64,000 nt of DNA from Typha latifolia (lineage: Eukaryota > Streptophyta > Magnoliopsida > Poales > Typhaceae), in assembly GCA_019914945.1 (NCBI GenBank), contig CM034102.1:2035501-2099500 (forward strand), in the 5' to 3' direction. Both the position numbers and the translations under genes were made by a program. Of this stretch, positions 62,342-64,000 are shown piece by piece; position 1 is the stretch's first letter, and every line of letters starts with the position of its first letter. Below the pieces are notes generated by a model. The model had not been told where the DNA came from. It saw nothing but the letters and a program-made list of their open reading frames with translations, and made no database searches.

Positions 62342-64000
62342 GAGTATTTGTAATGATGGGGTAAGAAGAGATGGAATTAGAATACAAATTTAAATGACTT
62401 GGCTCCCATGCTAAGGCTTTGCAAGGGTTGCTTCCAAACAATTCTTGTGTTGCTTGGAATGAGGAGGAGAGCCTACTTGGAACTAAAAAGGTTGGATCTA
62501 GCATTAAGAGAGACTTTTAGAGCTTAATATGTTACTCTTTATAAGAATCATAACCCAAATTGAATTACATTGTTGACAATTATAGGCCGATAAAGAAAGC
62601 ATCCATGTCTCTACTCAGCTTCGCGGGTGTGTTGTGTATGTCCTTCTCAGTAATTTCCAAATCCGACCGCTTTCGTATTTCGCTTCACTTTTCCGCCATT
62701 ACTCGCCTCGTTAGAAGCTTCTTCTCGCGCTCGAGAGGAACAAGGAAGAGAGAGCGCGGGCTCAAGCTAGTGTTAGGGTTTCGTTGGATCGAGAACCAGA
62801 AACGAACTCTGGCAACGGAGCTCTGGCTGTTTCCGGTTAGAGTCCGGCCCTTCGTCTCTCTCGGTTCGCATTCCCTTGTAAGGTTTCTTGATTTTTGTAC
62901 GAAATTATATTGATTCGTGCGACAAACAAGGATTAGTAAGGCCTTCCTATCATATCTCTGCTCTTGTTCGTCGTCTTGATCGGATTGGGAATAGCAGGGT
63001 GTGATCTAGGTTCCATTTTTCTCATGGAATCGAGGTCTTGTGACGTGTGGGTTTTGAATCTGATCTTGATCGGGCTGTGAAGGAGATGTTAGCTAATGAG
63101 GGTGGAGAGATCTTTTTAGGAGGGTTGAGGATTTAGGTTTCTTGAATTGGTGGCAACGGGATGGTGGCCAGTAGCTCCAGTCCGAGCTCATCGGCTCCCC
63201 TCACACTGAGGAGTGTGAGCAGCCCCAGGGTTCCATCTAATCGGAGATGGTGGATTCTGGGGACTTCGTTTAACACTCTGGCTCTGAGTTTTTCCTGGTT
63301 TCAATTGTCCTGGTTCTTGGATGTTTTTAGCCTCGTCTCCTATGAAAGCTATTCACCACAATAATTACTATGTAATTCCGAAGGTCTTTTAGAAATTTAG
63401 CTCTCTTTGTACAGATTGTCTCAGCTGAAGCAGAGGATGATAGTGGAAGCTTTGTAATTCTAGTAAGAAGTCATGCCCTGGTGCTGCAGAGAACATCTCC
63501 TGCATTTAATTGAAGTGTCCCAATCAAGGCGAGTAGCATTCCTATTACAAATTTTTCACATTTATAGCCCTGAAATCTTCATTGTTTGTGTGTCCGTTCC
63601 TTGATTTAGATATTGTTTATAACTAATCCATGATTCATCCTTCAGTAACCAGCAGAGGGGCTAAATATAATGTGCTTATGACTTATGGAGGTTAACTTGA
63701 CACCAATACATAACTGATGAGTTATTAACATTAAATTTTCACATGTTTGAATGATTCCCCTCTTCTCCCGTTGAGGGTGCAGTTATTTTTCACCATGGAG
63801 TCAGGACTTTAGTCACCAGCTTAGTGTGGAACCTGGTACTGAGGACTTTTATGGCAAACAAGATATCTGAATTGATATCCAAAAACAAGTGATATGGAAA
63901 ATAAACAGGTTAATTGGGTGTATTCAAAGGATCCATGATTAAAATCTTATTTACTGGTCTATTCAAGCATGACAAGGGAGTTGCCTAATCCTTTCAAATG
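62342..64000 (+). other. Possible 5' region of a gene leaving the window
   Basis: From about 62,690 the plus strand looks like a transcript leader: a GA-rich block, AGTGTTAGGGTTTCG, a possible donor GTAAGG at 62878, and an ATG at 63161 opening a 67-codon frame (MVASSSSPSSSAPLTLRSVS) with no recognised motif. The last 600 bases are AT-rich and intron-like. No product can be named. Confidence 0.3.

Overview
This 64 kb window is nuclear DNA of a flowering plant. The genes have many phase-consistent GT-AG introns, AT-rich spacers, CT/GA and TA microsatellites, two intronless PPR genes and plant-only families (DMP, TED7, NAC, GT47, VTC2-type GDP-L-galactose phosphorylase). The GC-rich start of several genes beside AT-rich introns and spacers is compatible with a monocot outside the grasses, but the sequence alone does not fix the species. 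I see no prokaryotic, organellar, viral or CRISPR features.

Region 1-9 kb is the most rearranged part. A CYP71-type P450 (+, cut by the window edge) converges on a second CYP71-type P450 (-) that has an in-frame stop before its last ~30 codons. Next to it, a DMP (DUF679) gene is split by a 1,026 bp solo LTR with a perfect 5 bp target-site duplication. At 2.1-2.3 kb lies a collapsed relic of the same P450/DMP junction. A Tourist-like MITE sits between the second P450 and DMP, and a related copy lies in the NAC intron at 43 kb.

Region 9-26 kb holds a small unknown protein gene, a HotDog acyl-CoA thioesterase, a ten-exon protein disulfide isomerase, a divergently oriented XRCC4-superfamily (PAXX-like) DNA-repair gene and an unknown two-exon basic protein. 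Region 27-40 kb holds two unrelated intronless E-class PPR genes, a six-span membrane protein, a membrane-anchored GH28 polygalacturonase-like protein and an ANTH-domain clathrin assembly protein.

Region 40-58 kb holds a membrane-tethered NAC factor, a GDP-L-galactose phosphorylase gene with a frameshift, a complete 16-exon lysyl-tRNA synthetase and a GT47 exostosin-type glycosyltransferase. Region 59-64 kb holds a PMEI/invertase-inhibitor-like gene, a CYP94 pseudogene fragment, a TED7-like gene and what may be the first exons of a gene running off the window.

Most genes are independent, as usual in plants. Several act in the cell wall (polygalacturonase-like, GT47, PMEI, TED7), but they show no operon-like coupling. 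I reconstructed exons by hand from GT-AG sites, reading frame and family similarity. I did not find a wholly new biological system. The most notable points are the LTR-split DMP gene, a pair of tandem splice acceptors that would switch the NAC membrane anchor on or off, a perfect 49 bp duplication around the GDP-L-galactose phosphorylase gene, and recurrent CT tracts next to 5' splice sites.
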